DNA of 64,000 nt from Tetragonia tetragonoides. Taxonomy: Eukaryota > Streptophyta > Magnoliopsida > Caryophyllales > Aizoaceae. Where the stretch lies: contig CM076139.1 of assembly GCA_038025085.1 (NCBI GenBank), forward strand, positions 22,151,307 through 22,215,306, in the 5' to 3' direction. The position numbers and the translations under genes are program-made. Shown piece after piece: positions 25,021 to 36,375 of the stretch. Position 1 is the first letter of the stretch, and the number at the start of each line of letters is the position of its first letter. The notes beneath the pieces were generated by a model. The model had not been told where the DNA came from. It saw only the letters and a list, made by a program, of their open reading frames with translations, and did not search any database.

Positions 25021-25308
25021 AGCCAAGTAAAAGCGCTTCGACGCTTCTTTTTTTTTCGCGTGCCTTCTTCTTCATTGTCGAGCTCCACTTTGTCGAGAGC
25101 AAACCTTTGAGCTTCCTCCAATGTTGAGTGCTCCACTTTGCTTGAGGTAAGTCAATTCTTGAACGATTTCTTCGGTTGTCTTGAACTTGCTTATTTTTCC
25201 ACCTAGTTGTCGAATTTTGGGTTGCATTGTTGAATGGATGTCTGTTTCTTGCGAATCTGAAACTTTTATTTTCCCACTTGTAGAGAGAGAAAGCTTCATT
25301 GTGCTCCC

Positions 25309-27909
25309 ATGGCTCCCGTGGATAAGGAAAAACGTGCCATGAGTGAGGAGGAGTATGACCGGAGCCTTTTCCGCACCGGGTTACCTTCAACTAGAGCACC
25401 TCCGACTAGTCACGCAGATGGAGCTCGGCTGTACCAGGATTCTTTCATGCGGTTGGACTGGGGCCCAGCTGGGGTTTGGAGATTGGTGGTCAGCTGTATA
25501 TAATTTGTGTGGAATTATTTTAGCTGTATTTGTAGTATATGGGGTGTTGTGGAAAATTTGTTTGTTGGCTAGGGTGTTGGTGTCTTGTTGCAGGCTCATG
25601 GGGTTACATCCCATTGGGCTATGATGCTTGAGACCTTTTCAGTGGGGGCTAGGAACTTGGTACTGGGTTCGGGTTTGGACCATTTCCTGACTGTTATCCC
25701 TGCTTGTCACTCGGGGGATTCTAGGATCATTGCCAGGGGGTTATTGGAGAGGTTTTAGGATTCCACGAACACTTTCCATACACCTGTAGGAGAGATGTAC
25801 CCCACCCCATATAAGTTTGTTGTGCTGACGGGGCTATCCTTTAGAGGGCGTCGTATTCGGTACGACGCAAACTATTGGCGACAGAGTGACAGTTTGCTTG
25901 AGCTTTACGGGCCCGTGTTTGCGCACTTTGATAAGGATCGGGTTTCTTTGACACGGTTGTGGGCGGCACTGGCGGAGCAGGGGCTTACTGAGGAGCAGAG
26001 AGCCCGTATTTTCCTGGCTTGCTTGTTGGATTCTACCATCTTTGCTCAGAAGAAGAGTGTATGTCAAGTCGGTTTCTTGGCATGTCTGGAGGACTTGTCC
26101 AAGGTCCATGAGTACAACCTCGGTGCTTCCGCTTATGCTTCCTTGGTGAGATGGTGTCGTCGGGCTTGTAGGCCTAAGGAGACGAGTGAGAGGACATCTA
26201 TCTCGGGCCCATGGTGGATACTAGAGGTAGGCCCATTTGTTTTCTTTTTCCTTTGCACGTGCTTGCTTTTGGGCTTGGAGCTTATTTTCTTGCTTGTGTG
26301 GCAGCTGTGGTTCTTTGAGTATTTTTCGGCTTTCGGTCCTCACCGTCCTGGATTGAGGATGGTTCCCATTAGGTTCACGATGGATTGATAGGGGTAACCA
26401 CTCATTTACCTCTCTGGAGCATTTTCGGGCCACCTTCGAGAGCCATGCCGCATCTACGGTATGTTGTTGTTGACTTGTGCATTTTTCTTGTTTGTCCATT
26501 TGGTGTGAATGAACTTTTGAACTGGTAACCTGCAGGTGTCATGATCTACTATTGATGGTGTCCCTGGGGTTCCACCCCATATTACCCTGGAGTCCTTTAG
26601 AGTGTCTTCTCTGCGGGTGGTCTTTGGGGGGCCATTTGGCTTTGTATGGTACTTGGGGGCCCGTTTGACTCGGCTGGTCTATCCCTCCCTGGGTAGTCAC
26701 CTGGTTCCGGAGGATCCTCCTTTGACCATGTTCTATCTGCGTGGTCTGAGTGTGCTGGACCTGGGAGTCGTGATCCGTGGTATGGCGGCCACGGAGTTTC
26801 TTATGCCGGAGGTTGTTGGCTTGGATTGCACGGCCGTGTACCTGGCCGACTGCTTATATCGCTTGATGCCGGACCTTACTTCTGAGCTAAGAAACTTATC
26901 TGCATCTTTTTAGCTGTATGTGTGATATACTGACTTCTTGTGTCTTGCAAGCGGATCGTCTAGCTCCTCAGGGTCCTAGGAGGTCTCATTCTAGAGTTCC
27001 TCGGGGTCATCCCCCAAGCGTGACCTTGCCGACCAAGGAGGTGAGGTACATTAGGGAGAGTGGGGGGACGCATAGTAGAGGAGTTCCCTCTTGATATGGC
27101 TGACGGAGAGGCTGTGGAGGGCTTGCCCTTGTCTGATGGTTGTACGGGGGTGAGCTCCTTTTTATCCCTTCTTATGTTTGTGTTTGCTTTTGAGTGCTGA
27201 CTCTATCTTGTGGCTCTCTTTTTGTAGTTTAACCGGTAGCAGACCTCTCAGATTTTCAAGTTCATCCACCTGCTGAAGAAAGGCTATGGTCGAGTAATGG
27301 GCAAGGGGAAGATTTCTCGGTCTCGGACCGTTGATGTAAGTAGACTTTTATCCTTTGTTTAGCTAAGTGAAGTGCTTAACTTAACATCTCAATCTTGATT
27401 GTTTAGAGATGTCCCAGTCCTCGTCTTCGGTGGGGCCCCAACATTCTTCGGCTGCGAGGGCCTCTTCGGCGAGCAGACCATCTGTTGCTCGTTCACCTCC
27501 CGTAGCTGTGACCAGGCCTCCTGTTAATGAGGCGCCCGGACCTTCTATGCCGTACATTCCGGAGATGATCTCCCCTGTGGGTTTCCAGCCATCTTTTGAT
27601 AGCAGGCCTATTGTTACCCCCACGGTTGGAGGTTGGGTGAATGCCCCTGGATGGGATGTGCCTCATACTAGGTCTTCGCATCAGGATATGGCTATGGATT
27701 TCGCCAGTCAGGCCACAGAAAGTTTCTTTGCCGTGGGGTTTCTGGCAGGTACCCCTATGCGTGCACCAGCATATGATGGGCGGGACATGAGGCCCGAAAA
27801 CAGCAGGCCCATTTATAGCTCTTCTCTTCACTATTCGACTGGGAATTACGGTCAGGGGCTGTCCGTTGATGATGAGGCTGACAGCAACGGTGATGACGAC
27901 TCTGGCTGA
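25309..27909 (+). pseudogene. TE3 gene A: plant mobile domain (PMD) pseudogene, antisense to pol
   Basis: ATG at 25309 opens MAPVDKEKRAMSEEEYDRSL. Exons, by comparison with TE4: 25309 to about 25500, 25594-26226, 26305-26458, 26536-26886, 26951-27149, 27228-27335, 27407-27909. Exon 2 has the PMD core (LLERF-stop-DSTNTFHTP, LTGLSFRGRR, LLELYGPVFAHF). Exon 4 has GGPFGFVWYLGARLTRLVYP. The last exon is Ser/Pro-rich and ends in an acidic tail (DSNGDDDSG). Damage: TGG to TAG at 25756-25758, stops in exon 3, a lost donor at 26887 (CT, where TE4 has GT), a weak acceptor before 26951 and a shift in exon 5. Role unknown; an effect on silencing is conceivable from host PMD proteins. Confidence 0.78.
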
Positions 27910-28259
27910 GCGATGTTGGATATCCTTGTAGACATTGATCTTGACATTTCGATTTATGATATATATGATATGATATGATGACTCGATTATGCCCGTCTGA
28001 TCTCTAAGTATGCAATGTGTTATGCAGTAGGAAAAGCCATAATTTGGGGAATAAAATAACGAAAAAAAGGAAAAAGTTGCAAGAAAAAGAAAAAATTACA
28101 CATATTATACTCCCAAAAAAAAAGAAAAATAATAAAAAAGAAAAAATTGAAAAAGATAAAACTAAGAGAGTCTCGGGCATTGTAATTCAGCACGGATATC
28201 AAAACTGGGCTTAAGTCGGGCAGACCGGATCAATGGGGCGAGCTGGAGCGAGAGGAAAA
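27910..28259. other. TE3 spacer after gene A, A-rich
   Basis: Non-coding. A lysine-coding A-rich stretch (28030-28165) is low complexity, not a gene. TE4 has a matching stretch at 54720-54870, including the TATGCAATATGTTATGCA-like start. Confidence 0.6.
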
Positions 28260-28406
28260 TTTGGACCGGGCCAGGGTCAGGGCCGCTAGCGGCGCTGGGC
28301 TGCAGGCTTGGGCCGCTAGCGGCGCTGACCAGGGTTGCTGACGGCTCTGGTTTGGGCTTTTTTGTGGATTTCTGACTTCTTTGGCCCGATTTTTTGCCTA
28401 TATATA
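28260..28406 (+). promoter_or_regulatory. GC-rich module and TATA box of TE3 gene B
   Basis: The module (28260-28350) has GGGCCGCTAGCGGCGCTG twice and then TTGCTGACGGCTCTGG. It is followed by TTGGCCCGATTTTTTGCC and TATATATA at 28399-28406, 73 bp before the first ATG. The LTR promoter of TE3, read on the minus strand, has the same succession: GCCGCTAGCGGC module, TCGGCCCA, then GCCTATAAATA. Confidence 0.65.
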
Positions 28407-28478
28407 GGATTTACGGGATACTTGATGTTGTATCACTTTTCAGACCTTAGCTCTCCCAAATTTCCCAAATTTTCTATC

Positions 28479-29818
28479 ATGATGAAATCCTTTGAAAACC
28501 TGTTTGATGCCTGGTGCAAAAATCTGACCGTAGAAGATAAACTTGAACTAGCTCCGTTCCATGTCTCTATCCTGTTGACCTTAAGACCAACAAAAATATT
28601 GTGGCCCCTTCTTCGATCCGCTCTGAATTATTGGGACCCTGACCTGCATGTTTTCCGTTTTGGTAACTCTGAATTATGCCCTTTAGTTGAAGAATTTGCT
28701 GCGATCACTAATATGCCTGATGTTCTTCCCCCAGCTATGCCTTATGTGAGAGATGGTTTTAGGGATCAGTATAAGAAATCCTTGGGTTTGTCATCTGCAG
28801 AAGCCAAAAGCATGGTTCTTGGTGTCGATGTGGACTTGGTTCAACTCTGCGAAAAGTTTGTTGTTTCTTCTGAAAAGAATGCAATATTCAAGCGTTGTCG
28901 CCATCAGGCTTTTGTACTTTGCCTGTTGAATCGCCTATTGTTTGCTAATACAGAATCTCCTAACTTGGGCAGAGCCTCGTTGCTGCGAGTAGTTAATCAA
29001 ATGGTTGAAGGGCATTCTCCTTTGCATCTGGTTGTAGGGGAAACTATTGTTGGGCTCGACAGGCTGAAAATCTCTCCTCACGAAGCTTTTTCTGGCAGCC
29101 CCATGCTGCTTCAAATTTGGTTATGTGAGCATCTGAGGCTAATAGAATCACCAGATAATATGATAGCTCGTGTTCCTCGGGCTTGGTCAAAGAAAACCTA
29201 TACCGCTGCTAGCTTCTTGGTTAGGAAAAGGCTATATTCTGAAAAGTCCCTCGATGAATGGGATGCCTTTTTCCATGCGGGACCTATTATCCGCTGGCAT
29301 GTGTCTTGGTGGAACTTGACCTCCTTAGTGGCTTGTGACAATTTGGTTCCTCTTACTACCATACTGGGTTTGTACAGGACTACTTTCTTCTTCCCCTTTA
29401 GGGTCACGAGGTAATATGGGTTGAAGCAGGTTATTCCTCGTCAAGAAACTACGAGACCGACTATCGTGGCCACTGAGTTTGCTACAGATCGGGGATGTAC
29501 TGGCGTAGCCGGGACCGCTGGACTGTACCTCGGGTGATTGCCCCAACTCAAGTTTCTGAGACTTATCTGAACTGGCTTTCCTGCGGTGATGGAGAAGCGA
29601 GACGAGCCCTTCGTCATGAGGAGTGGGACCAGCTAAAGCCTAAGTATGACTCAAAAACAGGAAGCAAGAAAAGAAAGGAAGGGCCTCAAATGGGAGGCTA
29701 TCATGTACTGAAAAGAGGCAAGCCCCCAGCTCAAGGGAGCAATCATAGGTAGTCCTCAAGCCAAGGTCTTTCAAAGAAGAACTCTTCAACGAAGCCTTCT
29801 AAAGGGAAGAAGGATTAA
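28479..29818 (+). pseudogene. TE3 gene B: DUF7745-like gene, open for 312 codons then broken
   Basis: ATG at 28479 (or 28482) opens MMKSFENLFDAWCKNL, also conserved in TE4. The frame runs without a stop to 29412. It contains YWDPDLHVFRFGNSELCPLV and EEFAAI, the core of the family I recall as DUF7745; then SWWNLTSLVA and GLYRTTFFFPFR. TAA at 29412-29414 stands where TE4 has CAA (RQYGSKQVIP). After it the frame shifts near 29490 to YWRSRDRWTVPRVIAPTQVS and a basic, Ser/Lys-rich end at TAA 29816-29818. It has no introns. Function unknown. It is the best-preserved antisense gene in the window and might still make a truncated protein. Confidence 0.7.
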
Positions 29819-29954
29819 AGTAGTTTTCTAGGAAAGCAAGTCTAGTTAAAAAAAAATAAGAAGAAGAATCTGTTTAGCTTAAACCCTCATAGTTGCATTA
29901 TTTTTTTTTTGTAACCTTAGGAAGTTTAAATCTTGCAATGTAAGCTTATTCGTT

Positions 29955-30114
29955 TAGTTTGAATAAAGATTATCCCTTTTGCATGAGTTTGAAAGGAATT
30001 TTGGATTGGTTTTGGCCGGGCCCCTAAAAAGGGTTACCTACGTATCCAGTGTGGAATCAGGCCAACGTAGTTTGTTCAAGTTGTGAACGTCTCTCTTTTT
30101 TTTTTTTTTTTTTA
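29955..30114. promoter_or_regulatory. TE3 gene B poly(A) signal, conserved box and poly-T
   Basis: AATAAA (29961-29966) lies downstream of gene B. Then come GGCCGGGCCCCTAAAAAGGG, TTACCTACGTATCCAGTGTG, GAATCAGGCCAACGTAGTT and a T tract (30096-30114). The same blocks lie at the same place in TE1 and TE4. Confidence 0.55.
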
Positions 30115-30119
30115 GACGT

Positions 30120-31385
30120 AGCACTTCTTTAGTTGATCCATAATGGTGAGCTGACTGAACTCGATGCCATCAATATCCATGAGCATGACTGCACCTCCTG
30201 ATAGAATGTCTTTGATGATGAATGGGCCGGACCAGTTAGGTCGAAATTTGCCTCTGGGGTCGGTAGCTGGGCACGTAATTCTTTTCAAACTAAATCCCCT
30301 TCCTTTAAATTTCGAGGTCGAACCTTTTTGTTGAATGCTCTTGCCATGCGCTGTTGGTACATGTGGGAATGGTCTAGGGCCCGTAGGCGTCTTTCATCCG
30401 TGAACATGAGCTCTTCGTAGCGGGCTTGTAACCACTGGGTTTCAGGAACTTCTTCTTCTAAGGCTATGCGCATGGAGGGTTATTGGACTTCTATGGTTAG
30501 AACTGCTTCCATTCCATAGACTAGGGAATAAGGTGTTGCTCCCGTAGAGGATCTTACGGATGTCCTTTATCCCCAAAGGGCAAATGGGAGTTTGATGGGC
30601 CAATCTTTGTAGTTTTCTATCATCTTTTCAATGATAGTCTTGAGGTTTTTGTTGGCGGCTTCTACTGCGCCATTGGTTTGCGGACAGTAAGGGGATGATT
30701 TGTAATGCTGGATTTTGTAGTTTTTGAGGAGGGTGGTTTTCTCGGCTTTGAAGTGGGATCCATGGTCACTGATGATTTCATGCGGAACGCCATATCGGCA
30801 AATGATGTTGTTCCTTCTGAATTTGGACACTTGATTGGAGGTAAGGGCGGCATAGGATTGGGCTTCGACCCATTTGGTAAAATAGTCTATGGCTACTAGG
30901 ATGTATTCATGTCCTCCCGAGCCCTTTTGGGTGATCTTACCAATGATATCTATTCCCCATGCGGAAAATGGCCAAGGGGATGTGAAGTTGTGGCGCATTA
31001 AGGGTGGCATATCCTGCAGGTTGGCATATATCTGACACTTCTTGCACTTCTTGACATTGTCGCAGCAATCCCTTTCCATAGTAGTCCAGTAGTATCCTAA
31101 CCGTAGGACCTTTCTAGAGAGAATTCGACCATTCATGTGTGGCCCGCACACACCATTGTGTACCTCGTCCATAATCTCTGCGGCTTCTTTGGAATTCACG
31201 CATCTGAGGTTGACCCCGTTGTTGGACTTTTTGTACAGAACCCCCTTGTATTCTATGTATTGTGCCGCTAAGAGACGGATGGCCCGTTGAGCTCTTAGTG
31301 GTGCATCTTGAAGGTATATTCCTTTGGAAATGTAGTTGAAGACGTCTTGGTACCAAAGATCCTCTTCGATCGGAGCCAAAGTCAT
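30120..31385 (-). pseudogene. TE3 integrase
   Basis: The long frame (31385-30567) has the HHCC zinc finger (VHNGVCGPHMNG and CKKCQIY) and the catalytic core: D in WGIDIIGKI, D in IISDHGSHF, E in QTNGAVEAANKNLK. The usual N after the second D is H. A stop near 30563 and a frame change lead into the C-terminal part (QARYEELMFTDERRLRALDH, 30473-30285). Integrase would insert the cDNA into the chromosome. TE1 lacks this core. Confidence 0.88.
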
Positions 31386-32577
31386 TTCTTAGTCGAGGTT
31401 GTTCCAAAAGGCTGGCTCGCTTCTTCTTTGTATACAAACGGGATCATGCTAACTGGGTCAGGAATGACAATCAAGGATGCTAATTTGGACAGAGCATCCG
31501 CAAATTTATTATCCTCTCGTGGAAGATACGTAAAGGCTACCTCTTCAAAATTATCAAGCACTTTGTCCAAAAATTCCTGGTAGAGCGCCAAGCTTTTGCT
31601 GTGAACTTTCCACTTTCTAGAAACTTGATTGATGATTAGCAGGGAATCCCCATAGACCATGAGTACTCAGATACCCATGCCTACGACTGCTTGTAGGCCG
31701 ATGATACATGCTTCATATTCGGCCGCGTTGTTAGTGACAGGGAAGTCCAATTTCACTGAGATGGGAGTATGGGCTTCATCGGGGGACACTAGGAGCACTC
31801 CTGCGCCGTAACCCTTTTGGTTGGATGCCCCGTCAAAGTACATTTTCCAGCAATTTTCCTCAACTACGGCCACATTTTCATCAGGAAAGTCATATTGCTC
31901 GTGTTCTTTGGCTGTGTGAGTGGGATGCTCGGCCAAGTATTCAAAAACTGCGTGTCCCTTGATGGTCTTGGTAGGATCAAACTTGAGATCAAATTCAGAT
32001 AACAAAATCGCCCACCTTGCGATTCTTCCACTTAGGACTGGCTCTCGAATATATACTTGAGGGGATTTATTCTTGACCTTACCAGTACAGGGTGATTAAG
32101 CATGTCATGTCTGAGTTTCTTGGTGGCCCAAACTAGAGCTAAGCAGGTCTTTTCAAGGCTTGAATATCTGGTTTCATAGTCGATGAATTTCTTGCTTAAG
32201 TAATATATGGCTCGTTCTTGATCTTCTATGGTTTGGGCTAGCATAGCCCCCATGGCAGTGTCGGTTACTATCAAACAAAGGATCAATGGCAGACCTTGCT
32301 TGGGAGGAGCAAGAATAGGGGGGCTGGCTAGGCAGTCTTTGATCTTGTCGAACGCTTCTTGACACTGATCATCCCACTCGATTTTGACCCCCTTCTTCAA
32401 CTTCTTAAATAAGGGTTCACATGTTATGGTGAATTTTGATATAAACCGACTTATGTATTGAAGTCGACCGAGGAACCCCCTAATCCCCGTCTCATTCTCG
32501 GGTGGCGGCATTTCAATGATTGCTTTGATCTTGGATAAATCAATTTTGATTCCCCTTTGATTGACTACGTAACCCAA
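31382..32577 (-). pseudogene. TE3 RNase H and archaeal-type RNase H
   Basis: The first RNase H (32577-32032) has [15 protein letters not shown] and [19 protein letters not shown]. The second (32005-31382) has [36 protein letters not shown] and PREDNKFADALSKLAS, so all four acidic residues are kept. A TGA near 31670 (GMGI-stop, where TE4 has GLGIR) is a likely CGA to TGA change. A frameshift near 32040 separates the two domains. Confidence 0.88.
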
Positions 32578-32618
32578 CAGCTTGCCTGACGTGACTCCGA
32601 ATGCACACTTTTGAGGAT

Positions 32619-33727
32619 TCAGTCGGAAATTGTACTTATGTAACCTTTCAAAGAACTTATGGAGTGCCTGAATATGCCCTCTCGGTGCCTTGATTTTACA
32701 ATCATATCATCCATATAGACTTCGGCTTCTTTATGCATCATATCATGTAACAAAGTGGTGGATGTCCTTTGATAAGTTGCACTTGCGTTTTTCAACCCAA
32801 AGGGCATGACCCTGTAGCAATAAGTTCCCCAAGGAGTTATGAACGTTGTTTTGCTCATATCTTCTTCAGCCATCTGAACCTGATTATACCCTGCGTAGCC
32901 GTCCATGAATGACAACAGGGCGTACTCGGCCGTGTTATCTACCAAAAGGTCAATGTGGGGTAAAGGAAAATCGTCTTTTGGGCTTGCCTTGTTGAGATCT
33001 CTGAAATCGATGCACATTCTAACTCGACCGTCTTTCTTCGATACTGGAACCACATTAGGGATCCATTCAGGATAATCTGATACCACAATAAACCCAGCGG
33101 CAAGTTGCTCTGTACTTACTCCTTTATCTTTAATGCCCATTCTGGTCGGAGACGCCGTAGTTTCTGCTTAACCGGTTTAGCATCAGGGTATAAAGGGATC
33201 CTATGCCCGGCTATGCTTCTTTCAATTCCCGGCATGTCCTTGTAGGACCAAGGAAAGACATCTATGTACTGTTTCAAAAGTTCAACAAATTGCTCATATT
33301 TCTGTGTAGTTAGGGATAATCCAATTCTTACTTCACGAGGTTCACTTTCATTGCTTAAATTAATTAACTTTGTTCCCTCCACAATGGAGGTCTTTTGTTC
33401 ATGATTGATTACTGCTTTTAGCAGATCTTTTGGCAACTCATTTTCATCATTGGGTTTATCAATAGAAAAACAAGGTTTCAAATAAGCAGAAGGATTTTTC
33501 ATTTTATTCATATTAGAATTGAAAACAGCAAGAAAGGGATCTGACTTTCCCTTCACATTGACACTAGACTTAGAAGAAGTAAAGGGGACACTCCCCGATC
33601 CTGAGTCATATTTAGGACCTATGCTAGACAATGACTCTGACTGAGACTCGAAATCAGATTCTTCTATCATTGGTCCTTCCCTGCTAGATATCGTGACCTT
33701 TCGTGCATTCGGGCCAGTCCAACTCAC
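32619..33727 (-). pseudogene. TE3 reverse transcriptase
   Basis: The N-terminal part (33727-33116) is Ser-rich, then has VFPWSYKDMPGIERSI and LRRLRPEWALKIKE. RT proper (33140-32619) has SKKDGRVRMCIDFRDLNK, FMDGYAGYNQVQMAEEDMSK and the catalytic YMDDM (YVDD in TE1). One frameshift near 33120 joins them, and another near 32680 ends the frame after MIVKSRHREG. Confidence 0.9.
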
Positions 33728-33829
33728 TTCTTTGCGCTATCCCATTGTGATATCTTCAGTAGTATATATTAGGTCCGCAGGATTGAAGTTGCGATCATTG
33801 AGAGCCATTACCTCCTCATCCATTTCGGA

Positions 33830-35229
33830 TTTTCAGCCATTCTAGTTTCTTGGCCGAATAGAGGACCTAGCAGCTAGTTTCCTGGTGCTTTGGTCCAATC
33901 TTGACTCGCCGGTTCTAAGGGGTGGTGTGCCTCCTCGTCCAATTGATTGCAGTCTTGGAAGATTTCAAAACCCGGGTGTGTCACCTTAGCTTCTTTGTCA
34001 TAGTACGGCTCAGGGAAGCCGTAATATGGGCAATAGTCTCCTTCTGTGATGAACTGGCCATTTAGAGTTTGGCTATAGGGTGGGATAACCTGTTTTTCCT
34101 TAAATTGTTTCCTTTGTTTCAGGGTTTGATCATGGATTTCTTTGTCGGTAGGTTGTTAACCAAGTCCAAAGAAGTTGTTTTTGGCTTCTAACTTGAAGGT
34201 GGTGGGCCCTTGTCCATTTCTTCCTAAACCCATACCGGGTATGTACCCTTACTTCTTGAGAAAACCATTAACATGAGGGTTTGAGTGTGGTATGAACGGT
34301 GCCTGATCTATTTCTAGCACGTTGACTTCGGGTTGTGATTCATACTTACGTATGGTGATCTTGAATATATGGGACTTCGGAGGAGAAACAATCTCGGAAT
34401 CAATGATGAACTAGATGTCGCACTTCAAGCGATGACATTGTTCAATAAGGTGGCCAAAGCATCTGTGGTACCTACAATAAAGGTAATGATCCTCCTCTTC
34501 TGGTAAGACCCCTTCTAGGAACCGGAGATCTCCACGACGAAGTAAGGCTGTCATAACATCATGAATAGGTACTGCCAGTGGCGTGAATTCACGGGTTGGC
34601 CGACTTGATCTTTTCTTGGATAACCAATGATGTGCGGGCCACATGGTTCCTTCATCAATGAAAGTTTGGATTTTATCTCTTAAGTTCCTACAGTCATTGG
34701 TGTGATGTCCGCAGGCTTGGCAGTACTCACAGTAAACACCTGGGTTTCCATTTTCTGGGATGAGTTCATAAGTGGGCCCTATTGGTTGCATGTAGCCATA
34801 TACCCTCATTTGTTGAAAAATGTGTTCCTGAGGCAAGCGAGGTTGCTCTTGATTGAGAAGAACTTTGCCAACTTCTAGAGCCTTAATTCTTTGTTCTAAC
34901 CCAGCGACCGTCTTCTGTAACCTCTGGATCTCTGAATGATAGACAACTATGTATTAAGTTAGGTGCTCAATATCATCTTGTGCTTCATTAATGGCCTGGG
35001 TTGGCTTGCCTGCGCTTCTGTACTCAACGAGGCGCGGGGTTTCATCGGGATCAAGGCCTACTTGGATTTTGGCCTCTCGGAGTGATCGGTCCAGTTGTTC
35101 ATCCAAATCAGGGGATTCGTCTTGAGTATCAAGTATCGACTCTCTTGAAGTTTCGCGGACTGGATATGCAGTTGTCACAAAATGAGTTTTGATCTTCTTA
35201 ACATTCTGGCCCATTTCAGACCCTGTCAT
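33830..35229 (-). pseudogene. TE3 gag remnant without capsid or protease
   Basis: Right to left: an N-terminal segment (35229-34954), a coiled coil (IQRLQKTVAGLEQRIKAL), a spacer, and two zinc knuckles, CEYCQACGHHTNDC and CRYHRCFGHLIEQC (34411-34740). About 190 bp later comes a G-patch-like motif (GYIPGMGLGRNGQG near 34230) and the GDYCPYYGFPEP linker. Against TE1 gag, the capsid region with DPxDHIRAF is absent, and no protease DNGS motif exists between knuckles and linker. A TAA near 34954 is probably a former CAA. Two internal deletions are inferred. Confidence 0.75.
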
Positions 35230-36375
35230 GAGGAGAGATTCGTTCTATGTATCTTCGGCTGTCGAATACTTGAAAGATCCTGGCATGATCTGAACGAGTA
35301 GAAGACCTTTTAGAATCAAAAAGACCACGAGACTCTCATCTAAGAAAAACTTGACCCACACATAGAGAAACACATTGTCCTAAAAAAAAGTCCTTAAGCC
35401 TAAATGCCCGAATATTTCCCTAATATCCAAGGAAAATAAAGTCAATGAACGAAAATAAGAAAAATAGAAAAAGATGGACTATCCTATTTTTATTTTTCTA
35501 CACTCAAAGAAAATGGAAATTGGGATAAAAAAAAAATAAAAGAATTTCGGTCTTTTTATATTTTTTCGATTTTTTTTTTGTTTTGATTTTCGGCGGCCTT
35601 TTTTTTCGATTATTTTTTTGATTTTTCGATTTTCTCTTCTTTCTTTTTGACCGAATCTGAATTACATCAAAAGAGAAAAAAAAAAAGAAAATAAAGAAAT
35701 GGAAAAAAAGAAAAGGGGGAGGGGAAACTGAAAGACTGACTTTTTTTTTCTACTAAAAAGATCCTAGAAGATTGTTCAATAACTTTTTAGAATATATCAT
35801 CTGGAAAATGATGGGTGTTCATTGAATTGGAGTTCTCGCACCATCTTCGGGCATTAGGAACTAGCTAAAAATAAAAGAAAAGGCTCCTAACACGTAGGTA
35901 CATGTTGGCACATAATCACGATATTCATGCATTCAGGCAAGCATTACAACGACATAATTACAGGCAAACATACGATCAGACGGCCATTACAACAACATGC
36001 ACAACAAGCAAGCGAATGCTTGAATGTGGGCTAGAGGCTTTTGGCTCCTGTGAGGTTACCATGACAAATTACAATTTCCGTTCGGCGGATGGTCGACACA
36101 TTAATTGTAATTCTTTTCATCAACAAGGATTGATAAGTCATGGGTGATGAAGCGTCGATTTGCACGATAGGACAACTGTATATTCCTTTAGATATACGGG
36201 TTGTCTACGAGTTGCGACACAAACTTCCTCGAGGGTTGATAAGGGTCAAAAATTATGGCAAAGCACATGCAAATGTTGCAAATGTTGCAAAAATATGGAA
36301 CATGTTATTAAACAATTAAGCAAACTTGACTTTCGAGTCTCACCCTCTTAAATAAACCCCCAGTGAAGTCGCCAC
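35230..36375 (-). other. TE3 leader and primer binding site
   Basis: Non-coding leader with long A/T runs (35380-35760). The PBS CCCCCAGTGAAGTCGCCA (plus strand, 36357-36374) lies one base from the LTR. Its inner 17 bases equal TE1's PBS, of tRNA-Arg type. I see no gene in the leader. Confidence 0.78.

Noticed and set aside
24807..25390. Overlapping minus-strand frames upstream of TE3 gene A
   Set aside because: They run against the GC module and the first exon of gene A, have no recognisable motif and are not kept in TE4.
28017..28214. Lysine-rich plus-strand frame
   Set aside because: Low-complexity A-rich spacer; TE4 has a similar spacer without the frame.
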